52,894 nt of DNA, from assembly GCA_022843805.1 (NCBI GenBank), contig JALHMY010000070.1, positions 1-52,894 on the forward strand, written 5' to 3'. The notes beneath the pieces are model-generated. The model worked only from the letters and a program-made list of their open reading frames with translations. It had not been told where the DNA came from and ran no database searches. This DNA comes from Fuerstiella sp. Lineage in GTDB: Bacteria > Planctomycetota > Planctomycetia > Planctomycetales > Planctomycetaceae. Both the position numbers and the translations under genes were made by a program. Below are positions 6,374 to 15,432 of this stretch, piece by piece (positions within the stretch are counted from its first letter, which is position 1; every line of letters begins with the position of its first letter).

Positions 6374-9049
6374 GTGAAGACTGATAACAGGCTCAATCCA
6401 ACTGCGGAACTGACTCAGCAGCGTCGTGAATTTGTGGCAAACTGTCGGCGGCAGGTGCGGCAGAAGCGGACGGCAGGCGAATCGGGCATCTCAATCTCTG
6501 AGTGGTTCTCGGATCGCATCGACGAACTGCTTGCTCAGATTGTCGATCATCGCGTCAATAGCCATGGATTTACGGCCAGCAATGCGTTCAGCCTTGCGGC
6601 CGTGGGGGGAAACGGTCGTCGACGTCCGGCTCCTTATTCTGACGTTGATATCCTGTTCATTGTTGATTCAAAAGCCCAGTCGCAGTCGGAAAGTCTGCTG
6701 TCTGCCATCGTGCGAGACTGCTGGGATACAGGCCTGCAGCCCGGTCACAGCATTCGAACCCCGGCCGATATGGTTCGATTTGCAATCGACGATATTCAGT
6801 TTGCGACTTCACTGGTGAACATCAGATATGTCGCGGGCAGTCAGCCTCTGCTCGATGCCGCAGCTTTGCTCGTCCGCAGTCGTATTTTCAGCGATCGATC
6901 AGAAAAACTGATACAGCGATGCGTGACATCGCGGCGCGATGAATGGCTGGCCCGTGGTAATTCGGTGAATCAGCTGGAACCTGATGTCAAACGGTCGCCC
7001 GGCGGCCTGCGTGATTTGCATCTGCTTCAATGGGTCACCTTCGCCAAACATGGAAGCTCCGATCTGACCGAGCTGCTGAAACACGGCGAAATCAGTTCAG
7101 AGGAACTGAATGCCCTGCGTACAGCGGACGAGTATCTGACCGGCCTGCGGATTGATCTGCATTGCGCACGCGACCTCAAACAGGATGTGCTGACTCGTGA
7201 ATTGCAGCTGAAAGTGGCCGGCCGAAATCAGGGTACGTCGTATGATGACATTCGGGCGGTCGAAGATTTCATGCAGGAGTACTTCAGCCAGACATCTCGA
7301 GTATCCGAGATTGCTCGTCGCGTTACGGAGCTTCCCCGACGCCCTTCGCTTCTCAACAGAATTCGCCATGCTCTTCTGCCTCATCGCTCCGCACAGGGAT
7401 TCCTGATCGTGGAGGGAATTCTGTCCGTCCGTGACGAACAGCTGCCTGCCCTGGCTGCAAATCCCCTTCTGGTCATGGATGTGTTTACAGCGGCGGCAGA
7501 GCATCGAGTTCTGCTGTCTCCTGAACTTCGTCAGTACCTGGGCCAGTTGTCCCATCGACTGAATGAACCCCCTGATCGTGAAGTTTCCAAACGATTTCGT
7601 GATATTCTGCGATGTGACGGCGGCCTGCCGAATACCCTGCGGGCCATGTACGAAACCGGATATCTCGAATGGCTGATTCCTCAGTTCGCCGGCATTCGCT
7701 GTCTGATTCAGTTCAACCAGTACCACAGTTTTACAGTGGACGAACATACCTTGAAGGCCATGGATGAAATCGTGGCTTTTGCATCCGACAATTCTCCTGT
7801 AGGATCGGCGTACCAGAGCGTACGTCACAAGGCAACTCTGCATCTCTCCCTGCTGATGCACGATGTCGGCAAGGGAGTCGAAGGCGATCACAGCATTGTC
7901 GGAGCAGAAATCTGCGAACAGGTTGCGATCCGCCTCCAGATGGCGGAAAACAAGAAAAGCATGCTGATGTTTCTGGTCCGGCATCATCTGGTGATGCCCA
8001 ATCTGGCATTCCGTCGTGATATTTCAGACTCCGCCGTGCTCGTGGATTTCGCTCGACTGGTAGGAGCTCCTGAACTGCTGCGAATGCTGTACGTGCTGAC
8101 CGTCGCTGACATTCGTGCCGTCGGGCCCGACGTCTGGTCCGACTGGAAGGGTGAACTTCTGGCGGATCTCTATAACCGCACAATGCAGATTCTCAGCGGA
8201 CGACCCTACAATCATCTGGAACAGGAACGAATTCGAATCGTGCGAGACACTGTCAGAGCATCAATCGTTCCCGTCGCCACTCACAATGATGAGGGTCTGT
8301 GGCCTCAGTGGATCGAACATCAGCTGGATGCCCTGCCCCCCTTTTATCTGATGACCGAAGATCCGGATCGTATTGCCAGAGATCTGGATATGATCCAGCA
8401 GCTCAATGAAAGTGAAGTCAAGATAGAAGGTGAGTACGATCCTGAAACCGATACCGTCAGCTATCGCATCTTTGCTCCTCAGCGATATCATCACGGCAGT
8501 TTCCATAAGATTGCCGGGATTCTGTCGGGCCTGAGAATGAATATTCTGGCGGCTCAGATCTGCACAACGGCCGATTCGATCGTCATCGCGTCGTTTCGAG
8601 TCAATGACAATGACTTCACCGGAACAGTTCCGATGTCACGTGTGGAAGACGTTGCTGTCGCAATCTGCGATGTGCTGACATCCCGAAAAACAGTGGACAG
8701 TGTTTTTCGAAGAAGCAGCCTGTTCCGCTTCAACAAAAAGAATGCGCTCGTCATTCGCACCACACCACAGGTCTCCGTGGATAACGACTGTTCAGAACGC
8801 TTCACAGTCATTGATGTGTTTGCGAGCGACAGTCAGGGGCTCCTGTATACCCTTGCCTACACCCTGTTCGAACACGGACTTCAGGTCCAGCTGGCTCGCA
8901 TTGCCACTCATATTGATCAGGTGGTGGACGTCTTCTATGTGATGGACAGCGATCAGAAGAAACTGGAAGACCCCGCACGTGTGGAGCGACTGAAATCGTC
9001 ACTGCTGGAAGAAATTCAGCTGCTCAGCGGACAGTCCTCGACACCATAA
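6374..9049 (+). CDS. glnD: [Protein-PII] uridylyltransferase / uridylyl-removing enzyme
   Basis: GlnD adds UMP to Tyr51 of P-II under nitrogen limitation and removes it when glutamine is high. The 891-residue protein shows the family's full domain order. The nucleotidyltransferase domain has GGNGR (residues 78-82) and SDVD (89-92). The PII-uridylyltransferase linker includes SPGGLRDLH. The HD phosphohydrolase domain has His496-Asp497 (LLMHDVGKG). Two ACT domains lie at about 700-780 and 805-885, the latter containing VIDVFASDSQGLLYTLAYTL. The start is GTG, followed by a Lys/Asn-rich N-terminus. The length and all catalytic residues are normal, and pairing with glnB makes the assignment secure. 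Confidence 0.95.
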   Translation: MKTDNRLNPTAELTQQRREFVANCRRQVRQKRTAGESGISISEWFSDRIDELLAQIVDHRVNSHGFTASNAFSLAAVGGNGRRRPAPYSDVDILFIVDSKAQSQSESLLSAIVRDCWDTGLQPGHSIRTPADMVRFAIDDIQFATSLVNIRYVAGSQPLLDAAALLVRSRIFSDRSEKLIQRCVTSRRDEWLARGNSVNQLEPDVKRSPGGLRDLHLLQWVTFAKHGSSDLTELLKHGEISSEELNALRTADEYLTGLRIDLHCARDLKQDVLTRELQLKVAGRNQGTSYDDIRAVEDFMQEYFSQTSRVSEIARRVTELPRRPSLLNRIRHALLPHRSAQGFLIVEGILSVRDEQLPALAANPLLVMDVFTAAAEHRVLLSPELRQYLGQLSHRLNEPPDREVSKRFRDILRCDGGLPNTLRAMYETGYLEWLIPQFAGIRCLIQFNQYHSFTVDEHTLKAMDEIVAFASDNSPVGSAYQSVRHKATLHLSLLMHDVGKGVEGDHSIVGAEICEQVAIRLQMAENKKSMLMFLVRHHLVMPNLAFRRDISDSAVLVDFARLVGAPELLRMLYVLTVADIRAVGPDVWSDWKGELLADLYNRTMQILSGRPYNHLEQERIRIVRDTVRASIVPVATHNDEGLWPQWIEHQLDALPPFYLMTEDPDRIARDLDMIQQLNESEVKIEGEYDPETDTVSYRIFAPQRYHHGSFHKIAGILSGLRMNILAAQICTTADSIVIASFRVNDNDFTGTVPMSRVEDVAVAICDVLTSRKTVDSVFRRSSLFRFNKKNALVIRTTPQVSVDNDCSERFTVIDVFASDSQGLLYTLAYTLFEHGLQVQLARIATHIDQVVDVFYVMDSDQKKLEDPARVERLKSSLLEEIQLLSGQSSTP

Positions 9050-9050
9050 C

Positions 9051-9790
9051 CCTCCCCTCCCGCGCAGCGAAGCGAAGTGGGAGGGGTCGGCCGATAGGCC
9101 GGGGGAGGGCACGCCGCGGGTGGCACTCAACGCCGTACCAATAACACCCGCAACCCGTTGTTCACCAGCCCCCTCCCGATCTCGCTGCCGCTCGCTCGAC
9201 CTCCCCCAGCTTCGCTGGGAGAGGAGGGATAAGCAAACCTCCCCTCCCGCGCAGCGAAGCGAAGTGGGAGGGGTCGGCCGAAGGCCGGGGGAGGGCTCGC
9301 CGCGGGTGGCACTCAACGCCGACACAATCACGCCCGCAACCCGTTGTTCACCAGCCCCCTCCCGATCTTGCTGACGCTCGATCGACCTCCCCCAGCTTCG
9401 CTGGGAGAGGAGGGATAAGCAAACCTCCCCTCCCGCGCAGCGAAGCGAAGTGGGAGGGGTCGGCCGAAGGCCGGGGGAGAGCTCGCCGCGGGTTGTACTC
9501 AACGCCGTACCAATAACACCCGCGTCCCGCTGGTCACCAGCCCCCTCCCGATCTTGCTGACGCTCGATCGACCTCCCCCAGCTTCGCTGGGAGAGGAGGG
9601 ATAAGCAATCCTCCCCTCCCGCGCAGCGAAGCGAAGTGGGAGGGGTCGGCCGAAGGCCGGGGGAGGGCTCGCCGCGGGTGGCACTCAACGCCGTCACAAT
9701 TTCATCCGCGAACCGCCGATGAGCCAGCCCCCTCCCGATCTTGCTGTCGCTCGATCGACCTCCCCCAACTTTGTTGGGGGAGGAGGGTTT
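9051..9790. repeat. Four tandem copies of a ~186-bp structured repeat
   Basis: Copies begin at 9051, 9238, 9424 and 9610 (spacing 187, 186, 186). Each unit starts CCTCCCCTCCCGCGCAGCGA and contains three hairpin-forming segments: CCCCTCCC/GGGAGGGG, GGCC-GAA-GGCC (GATA loop in copy 1), and CCCAGC-TTC-GCTGGG. In copy 4 the last stem is CCCAAC-TTT-GTTGGG, so two paired positions changed together and an outer mismatch became a G-C pair. The same unit recurs at 52656 and 52841. The array fills the space between glnD and rho, which converge here. Translations of the repeat are Pro/Arg-rich and not credible proteins. Confidence 0.9.
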
Positions 9791-9829
9791 TGGAAGGCGG
9801 CCCCTCAAACGCGGTGCCAGCTCGATCCG

Positions 9830-11932
9830 TTATAGTACAGCCCGGATCTTCTGCAGGAACTCGCGATTGGTCGGGAACTTCTCCATCGTGCGAGTCAGCT
9901 GTTCCATGGCTTCCACCGGGCCCATACTGACCAGGCTGCGTCGAAGCAGCGTTGTTCCTTCCAGCACCTCCGGAGACAGAATCTTCTCTTCCCGGCGAGT
10001 TCCGGATTTACTGACATCAATCGACGGCCAGATGCGACGATCGGCGAGGTCGCGGCTGAGCACCATCTCCATATTGCCAGTACCTTTGAACTCCTGGAAA
10101 ATCGCTTCGTCCATCCGGCTGCCCGTATCAATCAGGGCGGTCCCGCAAACGGTCAGTGAGCCACCTTCGTCAAACCGGCGAGCTGTACCGAACAGCTTCT
10201 TGGGAATATCCAGTGCCCGGATATCGAGACCACCGGACGCCGTTCGCCCCGAATTACTCCATTTATTAAATGCGCGAGCCATTCGAGTAATACTGTCCAG
10301 CAGGATAAACACATCCTTGCCCTCTTCGGCAAGCCGCTTGCCTCGTTCAATAATCAGCTGACTGATACGAATATGGCTTTCGACATCGTTGTCCAGTGAT
10401 GAAGAAATCACTTCGCCATTGACCAGGCGACGCATTTCCGTCACCTCTTCGGGACGCTCATCGATCAGCAAAACCATCAGATGAATTTCCGGATGATTTT
10501 CGCTGACCGAATTGGCAATATCCTGAAGCAGCATCGTCTTTCCGGTTCGCGGAGGAGCCACCAGAAGTGCTCGCTGGCCCTTTCCGATCGGACACAGCAG
10601 GTCCATAACTCGCATCGTCAGCGGACGCGGCCCGGTCTCAAGCCGAATCTGCTCAAACGGGTTGATCGGAGTCAGTTCATCAAAGTGGCGGATCTTCGCG
10701 TAGTCGTCAGGACTAAACCCATCAATGAGTTCAATTTCCTGAAGGCGTGGCCCCTGATTGCGAGTCCCCTGCCCCACATCTCCACGAACGAGCACACCTT
10801 CACGAAGCTTGTACTTTTCCACGAGAGAACTGGACACGAAAGGATTCGAATCTTCGGCCGCATAGTTCTTCTTCGGGTCACGCAGAAAGCCATACCCCTT
10901 TGGATGAAGCTCCAGCACGCCATCAAAAGTGCCTTCAATCACTTCTCCGGCCGGCTGAATCTGACGTGCACGCCGAGGAGCTCCGGCGCCCCGTTCACGC
11001 ACACCAGCATCCCGGCCGCCGCCACTGCGACGGCGATCGTCTCCCGGTCTGCCGCCACCGCCACCGCCACCACTGCGACGGCGTCCCCGTGATCGATCCT
11101 GGCTTTGACGCCCGGTTGTATCACCACTGATTCCTCGAATACCCGGAGGTCCGCTGCGACCATCCGATGAACGGCTGTCGGAAGATCGACCTTCCAACGG
11201 TCGATGTTCATGCGATCGAGGCTCATGAGACCGAGGCTCAAACGAACGACCTTCCGGTGCCGGGCCACGAACCTCAGACACCGGACCACGCCCTTCCCCG
11301 ACCGGTCCCCGACCTTCTCCGCCCCGACCTTCTCCGCCCCGACGACGACGACGACGACGACGACGAGGTCGACGATCCCCATCATCTCCACCCCCGTCGC
11401 GAATTCCTCCACTCCCGCCGTCTGGTTCCGGGCCAGTATCGGAAATATCTCCCAGATCCGAATCGCCAAAATCGATTTCATCAGAGCTGAAAAACGCCAG
11501 CTGCCGTGGGGCAGACGCCGGTTTCTCAACGTAACTGTCAGAGTCATCCCGATCGGAAATCACTCGATCGGAAACCGACCGTTCAGAGACAGGCTCGGGA
11601 TCTGATTCTGTGACGGATTCTGTTCGGCGTTCTGAAGCTCGTTCAGATGACCGCCCTGCAGCCTTTTCGGAAGATTTTTCGCCACGCCCGATGGAACGTC
11701 GACCCACCGGTCGAGCGGCTGGTCGAGCAGGACGAGGTTCACTTTCGACCCCGTCTCCAAAATCATCACCTGAGACAACCGGAGGAACATCCGGAACGAC
11801 TTCTTCAGCAGCCGCTTCTGTTTTACGAGATCGACTGGCCGGCCGGCGAGTTGACGGACTCTTCGATGAACTCCGTCGTCGAGCTGGTGGCTGGCTTGTT
11901 CCTTCGGACGTATCGGAACCGCGTGTCGGCAT
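9830..11932 (-). CDS. rho: Transcription termination factor Rho with a ~330-residue disordered N-terminal extension
   Basis: This 700-residue protein is far longer than the ~420 residues of standard Rho. The first ~325 residues are low-complexity Arg/Ser/Gly/Asp/Glu, with repeated GRG and SRS-type stretches and a 9-Arg run near residues 189-197. The core then follows. The RNA-binding cold-shock-like domain begins near EGTFDGVLELHPKGYGFLRD, the P-loop APPRTGKTM lies near residue 459, and LLIDERPEEVTEM comes next, followed by the Q- and R-loop regions through VLEGTTLLRRSLVSMGPVEAME. Rho is the hexameric RNA helicase that ends untranslated transcripts. The basic extension may add RNA binding or phase separation, as seen with Rho insertions in other phyla. 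A TTGACA-containing promoter candidate lies upstream at 12332-12359. Confidence 0.95.
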   Translation of the reverse strand: MPTRGSDTSEGTSQPPARRRSSSKSPSTRRPASRSRKTEAAAEEVVPDVPPVVSGDDFGDGVESEPRPARPAARPVGRRSIGRGEKSSEKAAGRSSERASERRTESVTESDPEPVSERSVSDRVISDRDDSDSYVEKPASAPRQLAFFSSDEIDFGDSDLGDISDTGPEPDGGSGGIRDGGGDDGDRRPRRRRRRRRRGGEGRGGEGRGPVGEGRGPVSEVRGPAPEGRSFEPRSHEPRSHEHRPLEGRSSDSRSSDGRSGPPGIRGISGDTTGRQSQDRSRGRRRSGGGGGGGRPGDDRRRSGGGRDAGVRERGAGAPRRARQIQPAGEVIEGTFDGVLELHPKGYGFLRDPKKNYAAEDSNPFVSSSLVEKYKLREGVLVRGDVGQGTRNQGPRLQEIELIDGFSPDDYAKIRHFDELTPINPFEQIRLETGPRPLTMRVMDLLCPIGKGQRALLVAPPRTGKTMLLQDIANSVSENHPEIHLMVLLIDERPEEVTEMRRLVNGEVISSSLDNDVESHIRISQLIIERGKRLAEEGKDVFILLDSITRMARAFNKWSNSGRTASGGLDIRALDIPKKLFGTARRFDEGGSLTVCGTALIDTGSRMDEAIFQEFKGTGNMEMVLSRDLADRRIWPSIDVSKSGTRREEKILSPEVLEGTTLLRRSLVSMGPVEAMEQLTRTMEKFPTNREFLQKIRAVL
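11341..11366 (-). repeat. GAC/GTC trinucleotide microsatellite inside rho
   Basis: Eight consecutive GAC units (plus-strand reading) encode most of the poly-arginine run in the N-terminal extension of Rho. Because the unit is 3 nt, expansion or contraction would change the number of arginines without breaking the frame. Confidence 0.85.
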
Positions 11933-12100
11933 AAAGACAAACCTGGGTTAGAAAAGCAAAACTGAAATACGGCAACGCCAGATGCTGTCGCAGACACCCC
12001 CCCGGTTCAGACTCTACAAATGCCTGAACAACCAATTCGCCAAAAAACTGCGAAGCAGCGGGTATACCGCGAAACAAAGCGGGCACGGAGCGAAACAGCC

Positions 12101-12148
12101 GTTTCCTGACTGAAACGTTTCCTGACTGAACCGTTTCCCACCTGAACC
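12101..12148 (-). repeat. 16-bp tandem triplet in the rho leader
   Basis: GTTTCCTGACTGAAAC (12101-12116), GTTTCCTGACTGAACC (12117-12132) and GTTTCCCACCTGAACC (12133-12148) are head-to-tail 16-bp units. They lie 170-215 nt before the rho start codon and within its probable leader. The role is unknown. Confidence 0.7.
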
Positions 12149-12331
12149 ATCCGAATGGACTTACCGTCAGCAGGTGGTCGGTTAAGAAAAACCGCGAGAC
12201 CGCAAACAGGGAGGCTCAGGCAGCGAATGGAGCTTTAAAACAGACAGCTCCCTGGAGCAACACCAATGGACCGTTGGCTGCCATGTTACGGCAGCTCCTG
12301 TCAGAGCTAAAAAGCTGTCTGACAAACCCTA

Positions 12332-12359
12332 GTATTAACGGATCGAATTTCCGTGTCAA
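12332..12359 (-). promoter_or_regulatory. Candidate sigma-70 promoter for rho
   Basis: On the minus strand a perfect TTGACA (12359-12354) is followed after 16 nt by TAATAC (12337-12332), or AATACT at 17 nt. The -35 is ideal but the -10 is imperfect. Transcription would begin near 12325, immediately before the hairpin at 12324-12299, giving a ~390-nt leader. Confidence 0.45.
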
Positions 12360-12690
12360 TCGATCTCTTCGCTTATCAGAAAAACATTTTCCAGCTGCCA
12401 AATGCGAATTTTCATGCTCTTCGGCAAAAACAGACCACAAAAATGGCAAAAAAGGCCTGAATTGCTGCGTTCGGGCAAAAAGTCGTTCGGCCAAATCTCA
12501 TGGCAAGCCGTTTAAAATTCTTCAAACATTTTTTTCGAATCGGCGGCCGAATGCCCTTCCGGTATCTTCTCGAATTGAAAATCCCGATAACGCAAACGAT
12601 TCTCGGCGCCCTTCACCTGGATTAGCAACCCCGTTTGACCGGGTTTGGCTGCGGCTGCTCAGCCTCGGTTCCTGCTGGACACGTCGGTTC

Positions 12691-13638
12691 TCACTGAAAT
12701 CGGGTACCCTCAATGTTCTCAACTCTGATCGCATGACGAATTCGAGTAAATTTCAGGGGATTCTTTCGAAACTCGGACTTGTTTTCGAGAGAGCTGAACA
12801 GATACAGCTGCTTGTCAAAAAACGCACCATACTGAATCTTTCCCGTGACGGCTCGCTGTGTACCCAGCAGAACAACCGGATCACAACCAAGGTTCTGAGG
12901 TGCGAATCGTTCAGGATTCTTCACAAATTCCGCCTGATCAGCTTCCGATGCAAATCGATAGACCACACCGCGATATTCCTCACGCAGATCACTTCTTCCC
13001 AGTACCCATTCACGACTCTTGCCCAGCCTGACCGGGCAATAACCTTCCAGTCCAAGCAAAGAATCAGCCGGAATTGAAAATTCCGGTTCCCGTGTCTCCG
13101 ATCCCGATGAGTTGTCTGTCGGCGTCGGTGTTGTCAGTCCGGAACCATCTTTGGAGGTGTCCGTCGCTCCTGACCGGCCGCCGACCTGTTGTTCCAGACT
13201 GCGCCTGATATTTTCGCCACGAACACCAATCTCGCGAAGCATCCCGATGTAGGAGTGTCGTGGCATGAAGCCAACGTTCACAGTCTCCACCGTTCCGTTT
13301 GGGTAAACAACGACATCACGGGGAACAGTTGACGCATTGAATCGGGCAGCCACGTCCGACTCTCGTGTTACGTCGATCTGTACGGCAATCAGATCCTGCT
13401 GCAGCGCACTTCGAACATCTTCATAACTAAAGACCTGAGAATCCATCTGCTTGCACGGACCGCAATACCATGCCTGAAAATGAATCAGCAGTGGACGCTT
13501 TTCCGCCTTTGCAGCCTGCTCTGCTTCGTCAAAATCGGATCGCCAGCCAGCATGCGGCTGAGCCACTGCAGTTGAAACCGACAGGACAGGCATCAACGTT
13601 GTCATCAGCATTGCTGCTGTCCGAAATACGGAATACAT
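12691..13638 (-). CDS. Secreted thioredoxin-like protein with C-terminal tandem YHS-like domain
   Basis: This 315-residue protein has a signal peptide (about residues 1-26, ending TAVAQ). A thioredoxin fold follows, with the redox motif WYCGPCKQM (Cys59, Cys62) and a cis-Pro region STVPRDVVVYP. A Ser/Thr/Gly linker (about 155-190) leads to a ~110-residue C-terminal domain beginning GYCPV (Cys201). That domain matches the C-terminus of the Pro-rich protein at 749-2869 in its two-part layout: CPV-x-L, Y-x-F-x-S, F-x-x-x-P-x-[RK]-F, then a D-P-V-V-L-L strand and a second half. It probably acts in the periplasm as a thiol-disulfide reductant or oxidant. The YHS-like part may bind a metal or a partner. 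The minus-strand gene pabB lies 270 nt upstream. Confidence 0.85.
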   Translation of the reverse strand: MYSVFRTAAMLMTTLMPVLSVSTAVAQPHAGWRSDFDEAEQAAKAEKRPLLIHFQAWYCGPCKQMDSQVFSYEDVRSALQQDLIAVQIDVTRESDVAARFNASTVPRDVVVYPNGTVETVNVGFMPRHSYIGMLREIGVRGENIRRSLEQQVGGRSGATDTSKDGSGLTTPTPTDNSSGSETREPEFSIPADSLLGLEGYCPVRLGKSREWVLGRSDLREEYRGVVYRFASEADQAEFVKNPERFAPQNLGCDPVVLLGTQRAVTGKIQYGAFFDKQLYLFSSLENKSEFRKNPLKFTRIRHAIRVENIEGTRFQ

Positions 13639-13908
13639 GCAGTTTCTCTCCGTCGAAATTCAGCACCCATAGTGGCCTGATCCGGCCGTCTGCAGTTTGC
13701 AAGACCGCGATACAGCGAACTGGTCTGTTTCTGTTATCGGCCAAAGCTGCCGACAGAATCGCGAATCGGCATACTCTGCCGACAAAAAAAACACAGCACG
13801 CGGTATGGATCACACCGATTTTGACGAGCAGAGAATCCGGCGCGGCTCAAATCGGCTGGCCGGCAGGTCGCCGGATTCCGCGTTCGGTATTCGGCAGGAC
13901 ATCACAAA

Positions 13909-15432
13909 CTACCTGCCGACATCCAGCACTCTCAGCATTCCCGAGGCCTTGTGCAGAGTTTCACGGTATTCGTCTTCGGCAACGGAATCCGCGACAATCC
14001 CACCACCCACAGGAAACTGAACTCGACCGTCTTTCAGAGTAAAAGTTCGAATCAGAATACTGCTGTCGAAATCGCCCTGAGGTCCTGCGTAGAAAATGCT
14101 GCCGCAATATGCGCCTCGTACCGATCTTTCCAGTTCGGAAATAATCTGCATCGCTCGAATCTTGGGGGCTCCGGTGATCGAACCTCCAGGAAAGCATCCG
14201 GCACAAAGGTGCCAAATGTCGCGGTCGTCACGCAGTTCACCAATGACGGTCGACACAAGATGCTGCACCGTTTCAAACAGTTCAACTTCACACAACCCGG
14301 TTACTTTGACGGAACCGGGCCGACAACTGCGTGATAAATCGTTTCGCAGAAGATCCACAATCATAACGTTCTCGGCCCGATCCTTTTCACTGCTGGTGAG
14401 CTCATCGGTCGTATAAAGGTCAGCGATGGGCGAACGCTGACGACGACGAGTGCCCTTGATCGGACGAGTTTCCACATAACGACCGCGATGTACTTTCAGG
14501 AAGCGCTCAGGCGAAGCACTCACAATGGCCAGTCCTGGAGCTTTGAGCATCGCGCAGAAGGGAGCAGGATTCAGCTGTCGCACTCGCCGATACAATTCCT
14601 CCGGCTCTGCCGACCACTCGGCCACAAGACGCTGTGAAAGATTGGCCTGAAAAATGTCACCCGCGCGAATGTACTCAACAACCCTGCCGACCGTCTCGAC
14701 ATACTGCTGTCGAGTAAAGTTCGATCTGACTTCAGGATCGCGCGGGGCTGATCTGTATTCAGAATTCACAGGATTCGAAAGGTGCTCCGAAACGCGGGAT
14801 CTCGGCAAACCTGCGTATTCGGACTTCTGTGCGCCTTTCTCCGGCGGGGAAACATCGGCGGCCTCCGACACTCCCACCTGCCCGTGACCCGACGGCTCCA
14901 CAAATCTCTGCCTTACCCACTCAATTCGTTCCTTCTGACGACGTCGGTTGTCCTGATGATGATCAGGACTATCCGGCAGACAACGCTCATCCCGCAGCCT
15001 GAGCACGTAAGCTTTGACCGTCGACTCGATATGATCCCATACAATACACCAGTCAAAAAGTCCGGCCAGAAGTGCGGGAGTTTCAAAATCACTGATTTCC
15101 GGCCGAGGCAGACGTTCAAATGCCTCCCCCAGCTCGTAGGACATTAATCCGGCGATGCCGCCACAAAATGGAGGCAGCAAGTCGCTGCCGAGTTCCGGCA
15201 ACCAGCTCTGCCACTCACGCAAACGCTCAAACGGATCCACTCCATACTGAGCACGAGACACTGACAAAAGGAAAACCGGGGCGGCTGTCAGAAACGAATA
15301 TCGCGCGTCTCTTTTGCGAATTCGCGCGGCGCTGTTGAGCAACAGAACTACCGACTCGCCGGCCAGCCGCTCCATCGCCCAATCAACCCCGAATGAGGAC
15401 GGCAGGTCAATAATTTCAACACCCGACTCCAC
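13909..15432 (-). CDS. pabB: Aminodeoxychorismate synthase component I
   Basis: PabB makes 4-amino-4-deoxychorismate from chorismate, the first step to p-aminobenzoate and folate. The 507-residue protein belongs to the chorismate-binding family. The signature ETRPIKGTRRR contains Lys326, the residue that distinguishes PabB from anthranilate synthase TrpE (which has Ala there). Downstream are SSEKDRAENVMIVDLLRND, FPGGSITGAPKIRAMQII and the C-terminal GGGIVADS, all of which form the Mg-chorismate site. The N-terminal ~200 residues are the usual glutamine-amidotransferase-binding half, with a short hydrophilic insertion near 190-225. The start is GTG. No pabA or pabC is adjacent. The gene is divergent from the TetR gene at 15785. 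Confidence 0.92.
   Translation of the reverse strand: MESGVEIIDLPSSFGVDWAMERLAGESVVLLLNSAARIRKRDARYSFLTAAPVFLLSVSRAQYGVDPFERLREWQSWLPELGSDLLPPFCGGIAGLMSYELGEAFERLPRPEISDFETPALLAGLFDWCIVWDHIESTVKAYVLRLRDERCLPDSPDHHQDNRRRQKERIEWVRQRFVEPSGHGQVGVSEAADVSPPEKGAQKSEYAGLPRSRVSEHLSNPVNSEYRSAPRDPEVRSNFTRQQYVETVGRVVEYIRAGDIFQANLSQRLVAEWSAEPEELYRRVRQLNPAPFCAMLKAPGLAIVSASPERFLKVHRGRYVETRPIKGTRRRQRSPIADLYTTDELTSSEKDRAENVMIVDLLRNDLSRSCRPGSVKVTGLCEVELFETVQHLVSTVIGELRDDRDIWHLCAGCFPGGSITGAPKIRAMQIISELERSVRGAYCGSIFYAGPQGDFDSSILIRTFTLKDGRVQFPVGGGIVADSVAEDEYRETLHKASGMLRVLDVGR

Larger units (their letters stand above)
11933..12690. other. Long rho upstream region, no gene
   Basis: These ~760 nt contain no convincing coding sequence. 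On the minus strand they hold a promoter candidate (12332-12359), a hairpin TGTCAGAGCT-aaaa-AGCTgtCTGACA (12299-12324), a GGAGCT/AGCTCC stem near 12230-12251 and the tandem repeat at 12101-12148. A long untranslated leader for rho is therefore likely, consistent with the general rule that rho is autoregulated through its leader. Confidence 0.45.

Noticed and set aside
7097..7987. Antisense open frame within glnD
   Set aside because: It lies fully inside the HD/linker region of glnD and shows no family features.
9051..9790. CRISPR array
   Set aside because: Units are contiguous ~186-bp near-identical copies without unique spacers, and no cas genes are present.
8999..9808. Long open frame on the minus strand across the 186-bp repeats (SPGLRPTPPTSLRCAGGE-type repeats)
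   Set aside because: The frame stays open only because the repeat unit length is a multiple of three and its sequence is GC-rich. It has no start context, it overlaps the glnD end, and one spacing is 187.
12274..13077. Long plus-strand open frame opposite the rho leader and thioredoxin gene
   Set aside because: It overlaps the clear thioredoxin gene antisense, its composition is shadow-like (Arg/Ser/Leu), and it has no ribosome site or recognised family.
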